A stretch of 64,000 bases of DNA from Ferrovibrio sp. (GCA_017991315.1 JAGOQS010000003.1:391331-455330); one strand, 5' to 3'; numbered from the stretch's first letter, positions 52,375 through 63,545 are shown. Notes: a model not told the origin generated them from the sequence alone. Numbers and translations are program-made.

Positions 52375-53025
52375 TCAGATCGATTTCAGAACTCCATCAA
52401 TCTGGCGCGTCACCTCATCGATTTCCGCCATGCCATCAACCTGACGGAGTATACCCTTCCCCTCATAGTACGGGAGAAGTGGTGCAGTCTGCTCATGGTA
52501 GGCCTTGAGCCGGGGAACCACGGTCTCGGCCTTGTCGTCGGCACGGCGGGTAAACTCGGTCGACCCGCAGCGGTCGCACACGCCCGGCTGCTTGGTCGGC
52601 TGGAAAGTGTCGTGATAGCCGGCGCCGCACTTGGCGCAGGTGAAGCGGCCGGTGATGCGGGATACCAGCACCTTGTCGTCCACCTTCATCTCGATCACGG
52701 CATCAAGCTTCAGCTTGCGCTCGGACAGCATCTTGTCCAGCGCCTCGGCCTGCTTGGTGGTACGCGGGAAACCGTCCAGGATGAAGCCCTTGCGGCAATC
52801 CGGCTGGTCGATGCGGTCGGCGATGATGCCAACCACGATATCGTCGGAAACCAGGCCGCCCTGGTCCATGATCGCCTTGGCCTTCAGGCCGATGGCTGTG
52901 GCCGCCTTGACGGCGGCACGCAGCATATCGCCGGTGGAGAGCTGCACAAGGCCATGGCTCTGGGTCAGACGCTGGGCCTGGGTGCCTTTACCGGCGCCTG
53001 GCGGTCCGAGCAGGATAAGCCTCAT
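52375..53025 (-). CDS. adk: Adenylate kinase, zinc-type LID
   Basis: Adk equilibrates ATP, ADP and AMP. The 216 residues show the P-loop [29 protein letters not shown] and the LID domain. The LID carries four cysteines in the zinc pattern Cys130-x2-Cys133-x16-Cys150-x2-Cys153, unlike the Cys-free LID of E. coli Adk. The ATG overlaps the secY stop, keeping the secY-adk pairing seen in spc operons. Confidence 0.97.
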   Translation of the reverse strand: MRLILLGPPGAGKGTQAQRLTQSHGLVQLSTGDMLRAAVKAATAIGLKAKAIMDQGGLVSDDIVVGIIADRIDQPDCRKGFILDGFPRTTKQAEALDKMLSERKLKLDAVIEMKVDDKVLVSRITGRFTCAKCGAGYHDTFQPTKQPGVCDRCGSTEFTRRADDKAETVVPRLKAYHEQTAPLLPYYEGKGILRQVDGMAEIDEVTRQIDGVLKSI

Positions 53026-54371
53026 TTGCGTGCTCCCCTCAGCTTGGCCTTCTTGATGAGGCCCTCATACTGATGCGCCAGCAGGTGCGACTGGACCTGC
53101 GCCACGGTGTCCATGGTAACGCTGACCACGATAAGCAGCGAGGTGCCGCCGAAGTAGAACGGCACCGAGAAGCGCGAGATCAGGATTTCCGGCAGCAAGC
53201 AGACAGCGGCGATATAGATCGCGCCAGCGACGGTGATGCGGGTCAGGACATAGTCGAAATACTCGGCGGTGCGCTGGCCAGGGCGGATGCCCGGCACGAA
53301 GCCGCCATGCTTCTTCAGGTTATCGGCGGTCTCCACCGGGTTGAACACCACGGCGGTATAGAAGAAGCAGAAGAACACGATCAGCGCCACATACATCAGC
53401 ATGTAGAGCGGCTGGCCATGGCCCAGCAGGGCCGTGACGGTGGTGAGCCATTCCGGACCGCCGGCGCCGGCGGTGAACTGCGCAATGGTCATCGGCATCA
53501 GCAGCAGCGAGGAAGCGAAGATCGGCGGAATGACGCCGGCCGAGTTCAGCTTCATCGGCAGATGCGAGCTTTCGCCGCCGAACATGCGGGCGCCGACCTG
53601 GCGCTTCGGATACTGGATCAGGATGCGGCGCTGGGCGCGCTCCATGAACACGATGCCGTAGATCACGGCAACAGCGCCAACCAGCACCACCACGATCACC
53701 GCCATGGAGAGCGCGCCGGTGCGGCCCAATTCCAGGGTGGCTGCGAGCGCACGCGGCAGCTCCGCGATGATGCCGGCGAAGATGATCAGCGAAATGCCGT
53801 TGCCGACGCCGCGCTGGGTGATCTGCTCGCCCAGCCACATCAGGAACATGGTGCCGCCGGTGAGCGTCACGACCGTGACGAGGCGGAAGAACATCCCCGG
53901 CTCGATCACGGCGCCGACGCCGCGGCCGCCGGTCATGCCCTCAAGGCCGATCGCGATGCCATAGGCCTGCACCACGGCGAGCAGCACGGTGCCGTAGCGG
54001 GTAAATTGATTGATGCGCTTGCGGCCGGCCTCGCCTTCCTTCTTCATCGCCTCGAATGACGGCACCACGGTCGTCAGAAGCTGCATGATAATGGAGGCCG
54101 AGATATACGGCATGATGTTGAGCGCGAAAATGGTCATGCGCTCGAGCGCGCCACCGGCGAAAACATTGAACAGGCCAAGAATGCCGCCGGACTGCTGCTT
54201 GAAAATGTCGGCCAGCACCGTCGGGTCGATACCCGGCAGCGGGATGTAAGTGCCAAGCCGATAGATGATCAGCGCGCCCAGGGTGAACCAAATGCGCTTC
54301 TTCAGCTCGGTGGCCTTGGCAAAGGCCCCAAGATTCAGGCTGGCTGCCATACGTTCTGCGGCCGACGCCAT
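53022..54371 (-). CDS. secY: Preprotein translocase subunit SecY
   Basis: SecY forms the protein-conducting channel in the inner membrane. The 449 residues contain ten hydrophobic segments. Family blocks include [39 protein letters not shown] and [16 protein letters not shown] 54371 lies five bases after AGGAG; an upstream in-frame start lacks such a site. It follows rplO across a 101-base gap with a hairpin. Confidence 0.97.
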   Translation of the reverse strand: MASAAERMAASLNLGAFAKATELKKRIWFTLGALIIYRLGTYIPLPGIDPTVLADIFKQQSGGILGLFNVFAGGALERMTIFALNIMPYISASIIMQLLTTVVPSFEAMKKEGEAGRKRINQFTRYGTVLLAVVQAYGIAIGLEGMTGGRGVGAVIEPGMFFRLVTVVTLTGGTMFLMWLGEQITQRGVGNGISLIIFAGIIAELPRALAATLELGRTGALSMAVIVVVLVGAVAVIYGIVFMERAQRRILIQYPKRQVGARMFGGESSHLPMKLNSAGVIPPIFASSLLLMPMTIAQFTAGAGGPEWLTTVTALLGHGQPLYMLMYVALIVFFCFFYTAVVFNPVETADNLKKHGGFVPGIRPGQRTAEYFDYVLTRITVAGAIYIAAVCLLPEILISRFSVPFYFGGTSLLIVVSVTMDTVAQVQSHLLAHQYEGLIKKAKLRGARK

Positions 54372-54439
54372 CGTAGCTCCTTGATCCAACGCCCGGGAGG
54401 CGATGCCTGGGGGGAAACGAAACGACTAACCAACCATAT

Positions 54440-54461
54440 GGCGTGGGCCTCAGCCCACGCC
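54440..54461 (-). other. Intercistronic hairpin between rplO and secY
   Basis: GGCGTGGGC (54440-54448) pairs perfectly with GCCCACGCC (54453-54461) with a four-base loop. It lies 12 bases past the rplO stop and has no U-tract. It may mark a processing site where SecY output is tuned relative to ribosomal proteins. Confidence 0.6.
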
Positions 54462-54472
54462 AAGTGGATGGC

Positions 54473-55009
54473 TTACTTCTTCTTCTTCTTGGCCTTCTCG
54501 GCCTTGACGGCTGCGGAGCGGGCCAGCGCCTTGACCTTGCGGGTCTCCAGCACGGTGACCGAACCGCCGGCCTTCTCCACCGCCTCGCGGGCGGTGGCGG
54601 AGACGCCCTGCACCGACACGGCGATCTTGGCCTTCAGCTCACCGGCACCGGTGCCGAGCAGGCGCACGCCATCGGCGGCCTTGCCCGAGATCAGGCCGGC
54701 AGCCTTCAGCGCCGCGCCGTCGACCGGCTTGGAAGCATCGAGCTTGCCCTTGTCGATCGCGGCCTGCAGGCGGCCGAGATTGACCAGATCGAAATCCTGC
54801 GGGTTGAGCGGGTTGAAACCACGCTTCGGCAGACGACGATGGATCGGGGTCTGGCCGCCTTCGAAGCCCATGATCGACACGCCGGTGCGCGCCTTCTGGC
54901 CCTTGACGCCACGGCCCGAGGTCTTGCCCTTGCCGGAGCCGATGCCGCGACCGACGCGCATGCGGTTCTTGCGCGCACCTTCGTTATCGGCGATCTGATT
55001 GAGACGCAT
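54473..55009 (-). CDS. rplO: 50S ribosomal protein L15
   Basis: L15 is a late-assembling 23S rRNA-binding protein. The 178 residues begin [45 protein letters not shown], the Gly-rich canonical arm. The C-terminus is an extra basic extension ending in KAKKKKK that is longer than in E. coli L15 (144 residues). Confidence 0.97.
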   Translation of the reverse strand: MRLNQIADNEGARKNRMRVGRGIGSGKGKTSGRGVKGQKARTGVSIMGFEGGQTPIHRRLPKRGFNPLNPQDFDLVNLGRLQAAIDKGKLDASKPVDGAALKAAGLISGKAADGVRLLGTGAGELKAKIAVSVQGVSATAREAVEKAGGSVTVLETRKVKALARSAAVKAEKAKKKKK

Positions 55010-55038
55010 GTTCCTATTCCTTCCTGCGGCTGACTAAA

Positions 55039-55221
55039 TCAGCCTTCGACGCGGACCAGGTGGCTCACCTTGGCGATCATGCCGCGCACCGCCGGAGTAT
55101 CCTCCAGCTCGCGGCTGTCGTGCAGGCGGCGCAGGCCCAGGCCCTTGATGGTCTGCTGCTGGTCTTCCGTGCGCTTGTTAGCGGAGCGGATCCAGGTGAC
55201 CTTCACCTTCTTGTTCGCCAT
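55039..55221 (-). CDS. rpmD: 50S ribosomal protein L30
   Basis: This is the 60-residue small L30 form. It shows [51 protein letters not shown], with the family motif GLGLRR. It lies between rpsE and rplO with six bases to rpsE. Confidence 0.97.
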   Translation of the reverse strand: MANKKVKVTWIRSANKRTEDQQQTIKGLGLRRLHDSRELEDTPAVRGMIAKVSHLVRVEG

Positions 55222-55227
55222 GACAGA

Positions 55228-55806
55228 TTACTCCTCGCTGTCGGCGCGGCGGCCGAGGATGTCGGCCACCTTCTTGCCGCGCTTGTTGGCGATGTGACGC
55301 GGAGCGTTCAACGCCTGCAGGGCGGCGAAAGTCGCCTTCACCATGTTATGCGGGTTCGAGCTGCCGATCGACTTCGTCACCACGTCGGCGACGCCCAGCG
55401 TCTCGAACACGGCGCGCATCGGGCCGCCGGCGATGATGCCGGTACCGGCCGGAGCGGCGCGCAGCACCACCTTGCCGGCGCCATGACGCGCTTCGATGTC
55501 GTGATGCAGCGTGCGGCCTTCGCGCAGATTGACGCGGATCAGGTTGCGCTTGGCATGCTCGGTGGCCTTGCGGATCGCTTCCGGCACTTCGCGGGCCTTG
55601 CCCGAACCGTAGCCGACGCGGCCCTTCTGATCACCCACCACCACCAGGGCGGCGAAACCGAAACGCTTACCGCCCTTCACCACCTTGGCGACGCGGTTGA
55701 TGGAGACCAGCTTGTCGACGAACTCGCTGTCGCCGCGCTCGCCGCGCTCGCCGCCGCGCTCACCGCGCTCGCCGCGTTCGCCCCGCTCCCGTTGATTACC
55801 AGCCAT
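55228..55806 (-). CDS. rpsE: 30S ribosomal protein S5 with an Arg-Gly-Glu repeat tail
   Basis: S5 acts in decoding accuracy and mRNA unwinding. The core of the 192 residues is canonical ([80 protein letters not shown]). Residues 5-26 are unusual: five or so RGE(R) repeats ([17 protein letters not shown]) encoded by a nine-base tandem repeat at 55732-55797. Repeat number could vary between strains. Confidence 0.97.
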   Translation of the reverse strand: MAGNQRERGERGERGERGGERGERGDSEFVDKLVSINRVAKVVKGGKRFGFAALVVVGDQKGRVGYGSGKAREVPEAIRKATEHAKRNLIRVNLREGRTLHHDIEARHGAGKVVLRAAPAGTGIIAGGPMRAVFETLGVADVVTKSIGSSNPHNMVKATFAALQALNAPRHIANKRGKKVADILGRRADSEE

Positions 55807-55821
55807 GTCCGAAAACCTTTC

Positions 55822-56193
55822 TTAGAAGTTCAAGCCGCCTTCGCGAGCCGCCTCAGCGAGCGCCTTGACGCGCCCATGGTAGAGGTAGCCGCCACGGTCG
55901 AAGATCACGTCGTTGATGCCGGCGGCCTTGGCGCGCACGGCGATCAGCTTGCCGACCTCGGCAGCGGCATCCTTGTTGCCGCCAGCCTTCAGCGTGGAAC
56001 GCAGGTCCTTCTCCAGCGAGGAGGCGGAGGCCAGCGTCACACCCTTGGTGTCGTCGATGATCTGGGCGTAGATGAAGCGCGAGGTGCGATGCACACTGAG
56101 ACGCGGACGGCCATGGGCCGCCTCCACGATCCGGGTGCGGTTCCGTTCCTTGCGGCGCGCATTCAGCGCATTGAGGCGAGTGAGCTTGCTCAT
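55822..56193 (-). CDS. rplR: 50S ribosomal protein L18
   Basis: L18 binds 5S rRNA. The 123 residues have [46 protein letters not shown] and [25 protein letters not shown] at the end, all canonical. It is 15 bases upstream of rpsE. Confidence 0.98.
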   Translation of the reverse strand: MSKLTRLNALNARRKERNRTRIVEAAHGRPRLSVHRTSRFIYAQIIDDTKGVTLASASSLEKDLRSTLKAGGNKDAAAEVGKLIAVRAKAAGINDVIFDRGGYLYHGRVKALAEAAREGGLNF

Positions 56194-56204
56194 GCGGCCA
56201 TTCC

Positions 56205-56738
56205 TTACTTCTTCTTGCCTTCCTTACGCAGGATGGTCTCGTCGGAATACTTGATGCCCTTGCCCTTGTAAGGCTCGGGCGGCTTGATGGCGCGGATGTC
56301 CGCAGCCACCTGGCCGACGAGTTGGCGGTCAGCGCCGGAGATCTTGATCGAGGTGGGCTTTTCCACCTTGATCTCGATGCCAGCAGGGATCGGATAGTTC
56401 ACGTCATGGCTGAAGCCCATGTTGAGCTGCAGGTTCTTGCCCTGCAGCGCAGCACGCAGGCCGACGCCGTTGATGTCCAGCTCGCGGCTGTAACCGTCCT
56501 TCACGCCCTTCAGCAGATTGCTGACCAGCGTGCGCTGCATGCCCCACATGGAGCGCGAGCGGCGGTTAATGCTGCGCGGCTTGACGGTGACCTTGTTGTC
56601 GGCCAGTTCGACCGAGAGGTCATCGACGATGGTGAGCTTCAGCTCGCCCTTCGGGCCCTTGGCGGTCAGGGTCTGGCCAGCAAGCTGGACCTGGACGCCC
56701 TGGGGCACCGCAACGGGATGTTTGCCGATACGCGACAT
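56205..56738 (-). CDS. rplF: 50S ribosomal protein L6
   Basis: L6 lies near the sarcin-ricin loop. The 177 residues begin [17 protein letters not shown], with TAKGPKGEL and the C-terminal signature [24 protein letters not shown]. The length matches E. coli L6. Confidence 0.98.
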   Translation of the reverse strand: MSRIGKHPVAVPQGVQVQLAGQTLTAKGPKGELKLTIVDDLSVELADNKVTVKPRSINRRSRSMWGMQRTLVSNLLKGVKDGYSRELDINGVGLRAALQGKNLQLNMGFSHDVNYPIPAGIEIKVEKPTSIKISGADRQLVGQVAADIRAIKPPEPYKGKGIKYSDETILRKEGKKK

Positions 56739-56752
56739 GTTCCCCTACTCCC

Positions 56753-57148
56753 TTAGAACACGCGGCAGAGGACTTCGCCGCCGACATTGGCGGAACGAGC
56801 CTCGATATCCGACATCACGCCGCGCGGGGTCGACAGGATCGAGATGCCAAGGCCACCACGCACCTTCGGCAGCTCGGAGATGCCGGAATAGACGCGACGG
56901 CCAGGCTTGGAGACGCGGTTGATCGCCTTGATCACCGGCTCGCCCTCGAAATACTTCAGCTCGATGCGCAGGTTGCGCTTGTTGCCATCTTCCAGCAGCT
57001 CGTAGCCGCGGATATAGCCTTCCTTCTTCAGGACCTCGAGCACATTGGCGCGCAGCTTGGAAGCCGGCGATTCAATGCTCGACTTGCCGGCCTGCTGGCC
57101 ATTGCGGATACGGGCGAGCAGATCGCCCAACGGATCGGAAAGAGCCAT
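56753..57148 (-). CDS. rpsH: 30S ribosomal protein S8
   Basis: S8 binds the central domain of 16S rRNA and, in E. coli, represses the spc operon. The 131 residues begin [18 protein letters not shown] and end with [33 protein letters not shown], matching the family. Confidence 0.98.
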   Translation of the reverse strand: MALSDPLGDLLARIRNGQQAGKSSIESPASKLRANVLEVLKKEGYIRGYELLEDGNKRNLRIELKYFEGEPVIKAINRVSKPGRRVYSGISELPKVRGGLGISILSTPRGVMSDIEARSANVGGEVLCRVF

Positions 57149-57163
57149 TTTCCTCTGCCCTCC

Positions 57164-57469
57164 TTACCAGCTCGACTTCACCATGCCGGGGATCTGGCCG
57201 TTCGAGGCCAGCTCACGCAGCATGTTGCGCGACAGTTTCAGCTTGCGATAGAAGGCGCGCGGACGGCCGGTCAGTTCGCAACGGTTGCGCACGCGGATCT
57301 TCGCGGAATTGCGCGGCATCTCCGCCAGCTTAAGGGCCGCCGCGAAACGCTCTTCCGGTTCGGCGGTCTTGCTCGACACGGCCGCCTTCAGGCGGGCGCG
57401 CTTCGCAGCATAACGGGCCGCCAGCTTGCGGCGGTGCTCATTCTTTTCGACGGAACTCTTCTTCGCCAT
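57164..57469 (-). CDS. rpsN: 30S ribosomal protein S14, zinc-free long form
   Basis: S14 lies in the 30S head. This is the 101-residue C-minus form, lacking the CxxC zinc pairs of the short form. It begins [16 protein letters not shown] and contains [43 protein letters not shown]. Confidence 0.98.
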   Translation of the reverse strand: MAKKSSVEKNEHRRKLAARYAAKRARLKAAVSSKTAEPEERFAAALKLAEMPRNSAKIRVRNRCELTGRPRAFYRKLKLSRNMLRELASNGQIPGMVKSSW

Positions 57470-57489
57470 GATCAGCGATCCTTTCCGGC

Positions 57490-58032
57490 TCAGTTCTGGA
57501 ACGGCATGCGGAAACCGGCGAGCAGCGCCTTGGCTTCCTCATCCGTCTTCGCCGACGTGCAGATGATGATATCCATGCCGCGCACGGCATCGACCTTGTC
57601 GTAATCGATCTCAGGGAAAATGATCTGTTCCTTGAGACCCAGGGCGTAGTTGCCCCGGCCATCGAAGCTCTTGCCGTTGACGCCACGGAAGTCGCGGACG
57701 CGCGGCAGCGCGATGTTGATCAGACGGTCCAGGAATTCGTACATGTGGTCGCGGCGCAGCGTGACCTTGCAGCCGACCGCCTGGCCTTCGCGGAGCTTGA
57801 AGTTCGCGATCGCCTTGCGGGCCCGGGTCAGCACCGGCTTCTGGCCGGTGATGGCGGCGAGTTCGACGGCGGCAACCTGGACCTTCTTGGAGTCCGAAGC
57901 GGCCTCGCCGACGCCCATGTTGACCACGATCTTCTCGATCTTCGGCACTTCCATCGGATTGGTGTAGCCGAATTTCTCGATGAGCTGCTTGCGCACCTCG
58001 TTCTGGTAGAAGTCTTGCAGACGGGTAGCCAT
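57490..58032 (-). CDS. rplE: 50S ribosomal protein L5
   Basis: L5 anchors 5S rRNA and contacts P-site tRNA. The 180 residues include [78 protein letters not shown] and the end [20 protein letters not shown]. All are canonical. Confidence 0.98.
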   Translation of the reverse strand: MATRLQDFYQNEVRKQLIEKFGYTNPMEVPKIEKIVVNMGVGEAASDSKKVQVAAVELAAITGQKPVLTRARKAIANFKLREGQAVGCKVTLRRDHMYEFLDRLINIALPRVRDFRGVNGKSFDGRGNYALGLKEQIIFPEIDYDKVDAVRGMDIIICTSAKTDEEAKALLAGFRMPFQN

Positions 58033-58043
58033 TGTCTGCCTCC

Positions 58044-58367
58044 TTAGCGGTCGATGACTTCGCCGGAACGCTTCGCGAAGCGCACCTTGCGGCCGTCATC
58101 CAGGAACTTGTAACCCACGCGGGTCGGCTTGCCGTCCTTCGGATCCTGATGCATCAGGTTCGACAGGTCGATGGAAGCTTCGCGCTGCTCAATGCCACCG
58201 GCCGCAGTGCGGCTCGGCTTGGTGTGGTGCGTCAGCTTGTTGGCGCCGGCAACCACGGCACGGCCGGCGTCGCGGTCGACGCTCAGCACTTCACCCTTGA
58301 CGCCCTTGGAGCGGCCAGTGGTGACGACGACCTTGTCGCCCTTCTTGATCTTCAGCTTCTCAGCCAT
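58044..58367 (-). CDS. rplX: 50S ribosomal protein L24
   Basis: L24 starts large-subunit assembly. The 107 residues contain [22 protein letters not shown] (KOW motif), [12 protein letters not shown] and [14 protein letters not shown]. It lies 11 bases before rplE and three bases after rplN. Confidence 0.98.
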   Translation of the reverse strand: MAEKLKIKKGDKVVVTTGRSKGVKGEVLSVDRDAGRAVVAGANKLTHHTKPSRTAAGGIEQREASIDLSNLMHQDPKDGKPTRVGYKFLDDGRKVRFAKRSGEVIDR

Positions 58368-58370
58368 GGC

Positions 58371-58739
58371 TTAGAGCACCTCCGGGGCCAGCGAGATGAT
58401 CTTCATATGGCTCTTGGCGCGCAGCTCGCGCGTCACCGGCCCGAAGATGCGGGTGCCGATCGGCTCGTTCTGCTTGTTGATGAGCACAGCGGCATTGCGG
58501 TCGAAGCGGATGGCGCTGCCATCGGCACGACGGATTTCCTTGGCGGTGCGGACGATGACGGCGCGATGCACGTCACCCTTCTTCACGCGGCCGCGCGGAA
58601 TGGCGTCCTTCACGGACACGACGATGACATCACCGACCTGGGCATATTTGCGCTTGGAGCCGCCCAGCACCTTGATGCACTGGACCCGGCGCGCGCCCGA
58701 ATTATCGGCGACGTCGAGATTGGTTTCCACTTGGATCAT
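58371..58739 (-). CDS. rplN: 50S ribosomal protein L14
   Basis: L14 lies at the subunit interface. The 122 residues begin [33 protein letters not shown] and end with [14 protein letters not shown], exactly the family length. Confidence 0.98.
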   Translation of the reverse strand: MIQVETNLDVADNSGARRVQCIKVLGGSKRKYAQVGDVIVVSVKDAIPRGRVKKGDVHRAVIVRTAKEIRRADGSAIRFDRNAAVLINKQNEPIGTRIFGPVTRELRAKSHMKIISLAPEVL

Positions 58740-58772
58740 TGGACCTGTACCTCGCTTCTACTTAACTGCGGC

Positions 58773-59009
58773 TCAGGCCTGGTTCTCGACGACGATCCAC
58801 CGCTTCAACTTGGAAAGCGGGCGGGTCTCTTCGATCCAGACTACATCGCCCACCTTGTGGGCGTTGTTCTCATCATGCGCATGATAGCGCTTCGAGCGGC
58901 GGATGAACTTCTTGTACATGGGGTCCATGATGCGACGCTCGACCTTGACCACGATGGTCTTCTCGCCCTTGTCGCTCACGACGACGCCCTGCAATACGCG
59001 CTTCGGCAT
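58773..59009 (-). CDS. rpsQ: 30S ribosomal protein S17
   Basis: S17 binds the 5' domain of 16S rRNA. The 78 residues start [26 protein letters not shown] and carry the motif [18 protein letters not shown]. It is canonical in length. Confidence 0.98.
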   Translation of the reverse strand: MPKRVLQGVVVSDKGEKTIVVKVERRIMDPMYKKFIRRSKRYHAHDENNAHKVGDVVWIEETRPLSKLKRWIVVENQA

Positions 59010-59021
59010 CTCTTGCTCTCC

Positions 59022-59222
59022 TTAAGCCCGGGCGGCGGCGGTCTGCTTGTCCAGCAGGCCACGCACACGGGCGATATCACGGCGCACCTGGCGGACGCGC
59101 GCGGTGTTCTCGAGCTGGCCGGTCGCCTTCTGGAAGCGCAGGTTGAACTGCTCCTTCTTCAGGTCGACGAGCTTGGCCTTAAGCTCATCCTTGGTCTTGC
59201 CGACCAGGTCGCTGGTCTTCAT
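59022..59222 (-). CDS. rpmC: 50S ribosomal protein L29
   Basis: L29 lies at the tunnel exit and touches SRP and trigger factor. The 66 residues begin [18 protein letters not shown] and include [35 protein letters not shown] 59222 has GGAG nine bases upstream; a GTG further up overlaps rplP and is not preferred. Confidence 0.97.
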   Translation of the reverse strand: MKTSDLVGKTKDELKAKLVDLKKEQFNLRFQKATGQLENTARVRQVRRDIARVRGLLDKQTAAARA

Positions 59223-59226
59223 GGCA

Positions 59227-59646
59227 TTAGGCTCCTTCACCGAGACGGGTGACGACGCGGGTCTTGATCGGCAGCTTGGCGGCGCCGAGCAGGAAGGCTT
59301 CCTTGGCCAGCTGGCCCGGAATGCCGTCGAGTTCGAACATCACGCGGCCCGGCTTGACGCGGCACACCCAGAATTCCGGCGAGCCCTTGCCCGAGCCCAT
59401 GCGCACTTCGGCGGGCTTGGAGGACACCGGCAGATCCGGGAAAATGCGGATCCACATGCGGCCCTGACGCTTGATGTGGCGGGTGATCGCACGGCGCGCG
59501 GCTTCGATCTGACGCGCGGTGAGACGCGCCGGCTCCAGGGCCTTGAGGCCATAGGCGCCGAAATTCAGATCGGTGCCGCCCTTGGCGACGCCCTTGATAC
59601 GGCCCTTAAAGGCCTTACGGAACTTGGTACGCTTCGGTTGCATCAT
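59227..59646 (-). CDS. rplP: 50S ribosomal protein L16
   Basis: L16 lies near the A site of the large subunit. The 139 residues begin [19 protein letters not shown], aligning with the usual [53 protein letters not shown] and [12 protein letters not shown] follow. Confidence 0.98.
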   Translation of the reverse strand: MMQPKRTKFRKAFKGRIKGVAKGGTDLNFGAYGLKALEPARLTARQIEAARRAITRHIKRQGRMWIRIFPDLPVSSKPAEVRMGSGKGSPEFWVCRVKPGRVMFELDGIPGQLAKEAFLLGAAKLPIKTRVVTRLGEGA

Positions 59647-59663
59647 GACGCGTTACTCCGGTC

Positions 59664-60350
59664 TCAGCCCTGACGGCCGCTGGGCTGTTCGGCCAGCCGC
59701 TTGTCCTGGGCCATCGGGTCATGGGCCATGATCTCGCCCTTGAACACCCACACCTTGACGCCGCAAGTGCCATAGGCGGTCTTGGCGGTGCCACGAGCGA
59801 AATCGACATCGGCGCGCAGGGTGTGAAGCGGCACGCGGCCCTCGCGATACCACTCGATGCGGGCGATTTCGGCGCCGCCGAGGCGGCCCGAGCAGTTGAT
59901 ACGGATGCCGCCGGCGCCCAGACGCATCGCCGACTGCACGGCGCGCTTCATGGCGCGGCGGAACGCCACGCGGCGCTCGAGCTGCTGCGCGATGTTCTCG
60001 GCCACCAGGCGGGCATCCAGTTCCGGCTTGCGGATCTCAACGATGTTGAGATGCACTTCCGACTTGGTCATCTTGGCCAGTTCGGCGCGCAGCTTCTCGA
60101 TGTCGGCGCCCTTCTTGCCGATCACCACGCCCGGACGCGCCGAGTGGATGGTGATGCGGGCCTTCTTCGCCGGACGCTCGATGACGATGCGGGCGACGCC
60201 GGCCTGGGCCAGACGCTGCTCAAGATACTTGCGGATCTTGAGGTCTTCATGCAGCAGCGTGGAATACTCCTTGTCGCTGGCGTACCAGCGGGAGTCCCAG
60301 GTGCGGTTGATCCCGAGGCGGAGACCGATCGGATTGACTTTCTGACCCAT
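59664..60350 (-). CDS. rpsC: 30S ribosomal protein S3
   Basis: S3 forms part of the mRNA entry channel. The 228 residues begin [27 protein letters not shown] domain ([25 protein letters not shown]) and the C-terminal [19 protein letters not shown] block follow. Its ATG shares a base with the rplV stop. Confidence 0.98.
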   Translation of the reverse strand: MGQKVNPIGLRLGINRTWDSRWYASDKEYSTLLHEDLKIRKYLEQRLAQAGVARIVIERPAKKARITIHSARPGVVIGKKGADIEKLRAELAKMTKSEVHLNIVEIRKPELDARLVAENIAQQLERRVAFRRAMKRAVQSAMRLGAGGIRINCSGRLGGAEIARIEWYREGRVPLHTLRADVDFARGTAKTAYGTCGVKVWVFKGEIMAHDPMAQDKRLAEQPSGRQG

Positions 60351-60781
60351 TACGCTTGCTCCTCGGCCTTGGCCTTAGCAGCCTTCTTGCCCTTAGCCTT
60401 CTTCTCTTCTTCGCTGCGCTCACGCACCACGATGGTGAGATGGCTGAACGGCTTCTCGATGCGGGTACCACGGCCGCGGGCGCGCGCATGGAAGCGGCGC
60501 ATCACCAGGCCCTTGCCGACGCTGGCTTCCGAGACCACCAGACGATCGACGTCGAGCTGATGGTTGTTCTCGGCATTGGCGATGGCGGACTGCAGCACCT
60601 TCTTCACGTCCTGCGCGATGCGGCGCTTGGAGAAGGTCAGTTCCGACAGGGCAGCCTCGACGCGCATGCCACGGATCAGACCGGCAACAATGCCAAGCTT
60701 GCGCGGGCTGACGCGGATGTTGCGACCAATCGCCATGGCCTCGTTCTCGCCGAGGCGGGATTCGTGTGCCTGCTTGCTCAT
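60350..60781 (-). CDS. rplV: 50S ribosomal protein L22 with a basic C-terminal tail
   Basis: L22 lines the exit tunnel. The core of the 143 residues is canonical ([61 protein letters not shown]). An N-terminal extension of about 15 residues and a Lys/Ala/Glu-rich tail ([20 protein letters not shown]) make it longer than E. coli L22 (110 residues). Confidence 0.98.
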   Translation of the reverse strand: MSKQAHESRLGENEAMAIGRNIRVSPRKLGIVAGLIRGMRVEAALSELTFSKRRIAQDVKKVLQSAIANAENNHQLDVDRLVVSEASVGKGLVMRRFHARARGRGTRIEKPFSHLTIVVRERSEEEKKAKGKKAAKAKAEEQA

Positions 60782-60783
60782 GG

Positions 60784-61059
60784 TTACTTCTTCGCCTTCT
60801 TATCGGCGGTGTGGCCGGGGAAGCTGCGGGTCGGGGCGAATTCGCCCAGCTTATGACCCACCATTTCCTCGGTCACCATCACCGGGATGAACTTGTGCCC
60901 GTTGTGAACACCGAAGGTCAGACCAACGAACTGCGGCATCACAGTCGAACGCCGCGACCAGGTCTTGATGACCTCCTTGCGGCCCGACGAACGCGCGGTG
61001 TCGGCCTTCTTCAGCAGATACCCGTCAACGAACGGGCCTTTCCAAACAGAACGTGCCAC
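60784..61059 (-). CDS. rpsS: 30S ribosomal protein S19
   Basis: S19 lies in the 30S head with S13. The 91 residues begin [20 protein letters not shown] and contain [42 protein letters not shown], all canonical. Confidence 0.98.
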   Translation of the reverse strand: MARSVWKGPFVDGYLLKKADTARSSGRKEVIKTWSRRSTVMPQFVGLTFGVHNGHKFIPVMVTEEMVGHKLGEFAPTRSFPGHTADKKAKK

Positions 61060-61077
61060 GACAGCCTCCTAAGCCGA

Positions 61078-61914
61078 TCAGCTATGCGCGCCCGCCGGAC
61101 GGCGGCGCAGAATCATCTTCTGTGTACGCTTATTCGTACGCGTACGCTTACCCTTGGTCGGCTTGCCCCACGGGGTGACCGGATGACGGCCGCCCGAGGT
61201 GCGGCCTTCGCCGCCGCCATGCGGATGGTCGATCGGGTTCATGGCCACACCACGCACGGTCGGGCGGATGCCCATCCAGCGCTTGCGGCCAGCCTTGCCG
61301 AGATTCTGGTTCTGGTTATCCGGGTTGGACACGGCACCGATGGTAGCCATGCACTCAGCCCGCACCAGGCGCTGCTCGCCAGACGGCATGCGCACCAGCG
61401 CCATGCCCTGGTCCTTGCCGACCAGCTGCACATAGGCGCCGGCGGAACGGGCCATCTGGCCGCCCTTGCCCGGCTTCAGTTCCACATTGTGGATGATGGT
61501 GCCGACCGGGATCGACTTCATCGGCATCGCATTGCCCGGCTTGATGTCGGCCTTGTCGCCGGCCACCACGCGGTCGCCCACCTTCAGGCGCTGCGGCGCC
61601 AGGATGTAAGCCACCTCGCCGTCATCGTACTTCAGCAGCGCGATGAAAGCGGTACGGTTCGGGTCATACTCGATGCGGTCCACGGTGGCGCTCACGTCGA
61701 ACTTGCGACGCTTGAAATCCACCATGCGGTAACGGCGCTTGTGGCCACCGCCGATATGGCGGGTGGTCACTTGGCCGGAATTGTTGCGGCCGCCGCTCTT
61801 CTTCAGGCCTTCGGTCAGTTCCTTGACCGGGCGGCCCTTGTAGAGCTGCGAGCGATCGATCAGCACCAGGCCGCGGGTGGACGGCGTGACCGGCTTAAAG
61901 TTCTTCAACGCCAT
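61078..61914 (-). CDS. rplB: 50S ribosomal protein L2
   Basis: L2 is needed for subunit joining and peptidyl transfer. The 278 residues show [43 protein letters not shown] and the conserved C-terminal block [33 protein letters not shown] with the His residues of the active-centre loop. Confidence 0.98.
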   Translation of the reverse strand: MALKNFKPVTPSTRGLVLIDRSQLYKGRPVKELTEGLKKSGGRNNSGQVTTRHIGGGHKRRYRMVDFKRRKFDVSATVDRIEYDPNRTAFIALLKYDDGEVAYILAPQRLKVGDRVVAGDKADIKPGNAMPMKSIPVGTIIHNVELKPGKGGQMARSAGAYVQLVGKDQGMALVRMPSGEQRLVRAECMATIGAVSNPDNQNQNLGKAGRKRWMGIRPTVRGVAMNPIDHPHGGGEGRTSGGRHPVTPWGKPTKGKRTRTNKRTQKMILRRRPAGAHS

Positions 61915-61918
61915 GACT

Positions 61919-62212
61919 TCAGATCCCCGTCGTCACGTCGATCCGCTGGCCTTCGGCGAGGGTGACCATCGCCTTCTTATAGTCCGAGCGCTGGCCCGGA
62001 CGGCCACGGAACAACTTGGTCTTGCCCTTCACCCGCAGGGTGTTGACGGCCTTGACCTTAACCTTGAACAGAGCCTCGACGGCCGCCTTGATCTGCGGCT
62101 TGGTGGCATCGAGGGGCACGCGGAAGGTCACCTGGTTGTACTCGGAAGTACGGGTGGCCTTCTCGGTAATCACCGGGCTGATGATCACATCGTAGTGGTT
62201 CAGAGTGCTCAT
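61919..62212 (-). CDS. rplW: 50S ribosomal protein L23
   Basis: L23 is the trigger factor and SRP docking site. The 97 residues include [40 protein letters not shown] and [13 protein letters not shown]. The ATG overlaps the rplD stop by four bases. Confidence 0.98.
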   Translation of the reverse strand: MSTLNHYDVIISPVITEKATRTSEYNQVTFRVPLDATKPQIKAAVEALFKVKVKAVNTLRVKGKTKLFRGRPGQRSDYKKAMVTLAEGQRIDVTTGI

Positions 62213-62841
62213 TTCAGGCGAGCCTCCAGGGCTTCGACCGCGGCCTTGGTCAGGACCAGGGTGTCGCGGCGCAGGATGTCATACACATTGGCGCCCTGCT
62301 CCGGCAGCACGTCGATGTTGCGGATCGCGCGGGCCGCGAGAGCGAAGTTGTCGTTCAGCGTCTTGCCGTCGATCACCAGGGCGCTCTGCAGGCCGAGGGT
62401 CTTGAGCTTGCCGGCCAGTTCCTTGGTCTTGGCGGCGCCGATGGCGGCGTCGTTCAGCACCACGAGCTTGCCTTCGGCGAGCTTGACCGACAGCGCGGTC
62501 TTCAGCGCCAGCTTGCGGACCTTCTTCGGCAGGTCGATGGCATGGCTGCGCACCACCGGACCGAAGGCCTTGCCGCCGCCGCGGAACTGCGGGGCACGGA
62601 TGCCGCCGTGACGGGCGCCACCGGAACCCTTCTGGTTGACGATCTTACGCGTCGAACCAGCGACCTCGCCGTAGGTCTTGGTCTTGTGGGTGCCCTGCTG
62701 GCGCTTGGCAAGCTGCCAGATCACCATGCGCTGCAGGATATCCGCACGCGCCGGCAGGCCGAAGACAGCCTTGGACAGGGCGAGCGTGCCGCTCGCCTTG
62801 TTGTCCAGGTCCGTCACCTTGACTTCGATGGTCTCGGTCAT
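62209..62841 (-). CDS. rplD: 50S ribosomal protein L4
   Basis: L4 lines the exit tunnel and in E. coli represses the S10 operon. The 210 residues contain [56 protein letters not shown], the conserved tunnel loop, and [33 protein letters not shown] near the end. Confidence 0.98.
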   Translation of the reverse strand: MTETIEVKVTDLDNKASGTLALSKAVFGLPARADILQRMVIWQLAKRQQGTHKTKTYGEVAGSTRKIVNQKGSGGARHGGIRAPQFRGGGKAFGPVVRSHAIDLPKKVRKLALKTALSVKLAEGKLVVLNDAAIGAAKTKELAGKLKTLGLQSALVIDGKTLNDNFALAARAIRNIDVLPEQGANVYDILRRDTLVLTKAAVEALEARLK

Positions 62842-62851
62842 GGTCTAACCC

Positions 62852-63535
62852 TTACTTCTCGGCCGACTTCAGAGCGGCCGGCATCGGCAGGTCCTTGGCG
62901 CGCGGCTTCTTCACCGCATCGCTGACCAGCACATACTGACCTTCCGAACCCGGAACGCTGCCCTTCAGCATGATCAGGCCACGGGCGGCATCGGTGCGCA
63001 CCACGACCAGATTCTGCTGGGTCCGCTGACGGTCGCCCATATGGCCGGCCATCTTCTTGTTCTTGAAGGTACGGCCCGGATCCTGGCGGTTACCGGTCGA
63101 ACCATGGCTGCGGTGGCTGATCGACACGCCGTGGCTGGCTTCCAGACCACGGAAATTGTGCCGCTTCATCGCACCGGCGAAGCCCTTACCGACGGTCGTG
63201 CCGGTCACATCGACGAACTGACCGACGACGAAATGCTCGACCGACAGTTCAGCACCGACATCGACCAGGCCATCGGCCTCGACGCGGAACTCGACCAGCT
63301 TGCGCTTCGGTTCCACATTCGCCTTGGCGAAGTGGCCGCGCATGGCCTTCGAGACGTTCTTCGGCTTCACGGTCTCAAGACCGAGCTGCACTGCGTTGTA
63401 GCCATCCTTGTCGGCCGTGCGCTGAGCAACGACCTGCAGGTTGTCCACCTTAAGCACGGTGACGGGAACATGGCTCCCATCGTCCGCGAACAGCCGGGTC
63501 ATGCCCAGCTTGCGTGCCACCAATCCGGTACGCAT
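62852..63535 (-). CDS. rplC: 50S ribosomal protein L3
   Basis: L3 starts large-subunit assembly and lies near the peptidyl transferase centre. The 227 residues begin [28 protein letters not shown] and carry the loop [49 protein letters not shown] 63535 has GAGGTG six bases upstream; a GTG three codons earlier is less likely. The C-terminal 20 residues extend the usual end. Confidence 0.97.
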   Translation of the reverse strand: MRTGLVARKLGMTRLFADDGSHVPVTVLKVDNLQVVAQRTADKDGYNAVQLGLETVKPKNVSKAMRGHFAKANVEPKRKLVEFRVEADGLVDVGAELSVEHFVVGQFVDVTGTTVGKGFAGAMKRHNFRGLEASHGVSISHRSHGSTGNRQDPGRTFKNKKMAGHMGDRQRTQQNLVVVRTDAARGLIMLKGSVPGSEGQYVLVSDAVKKPRAKDLPMPAALKSAEK

Positions 63536-63545
63536 CACATCCACC

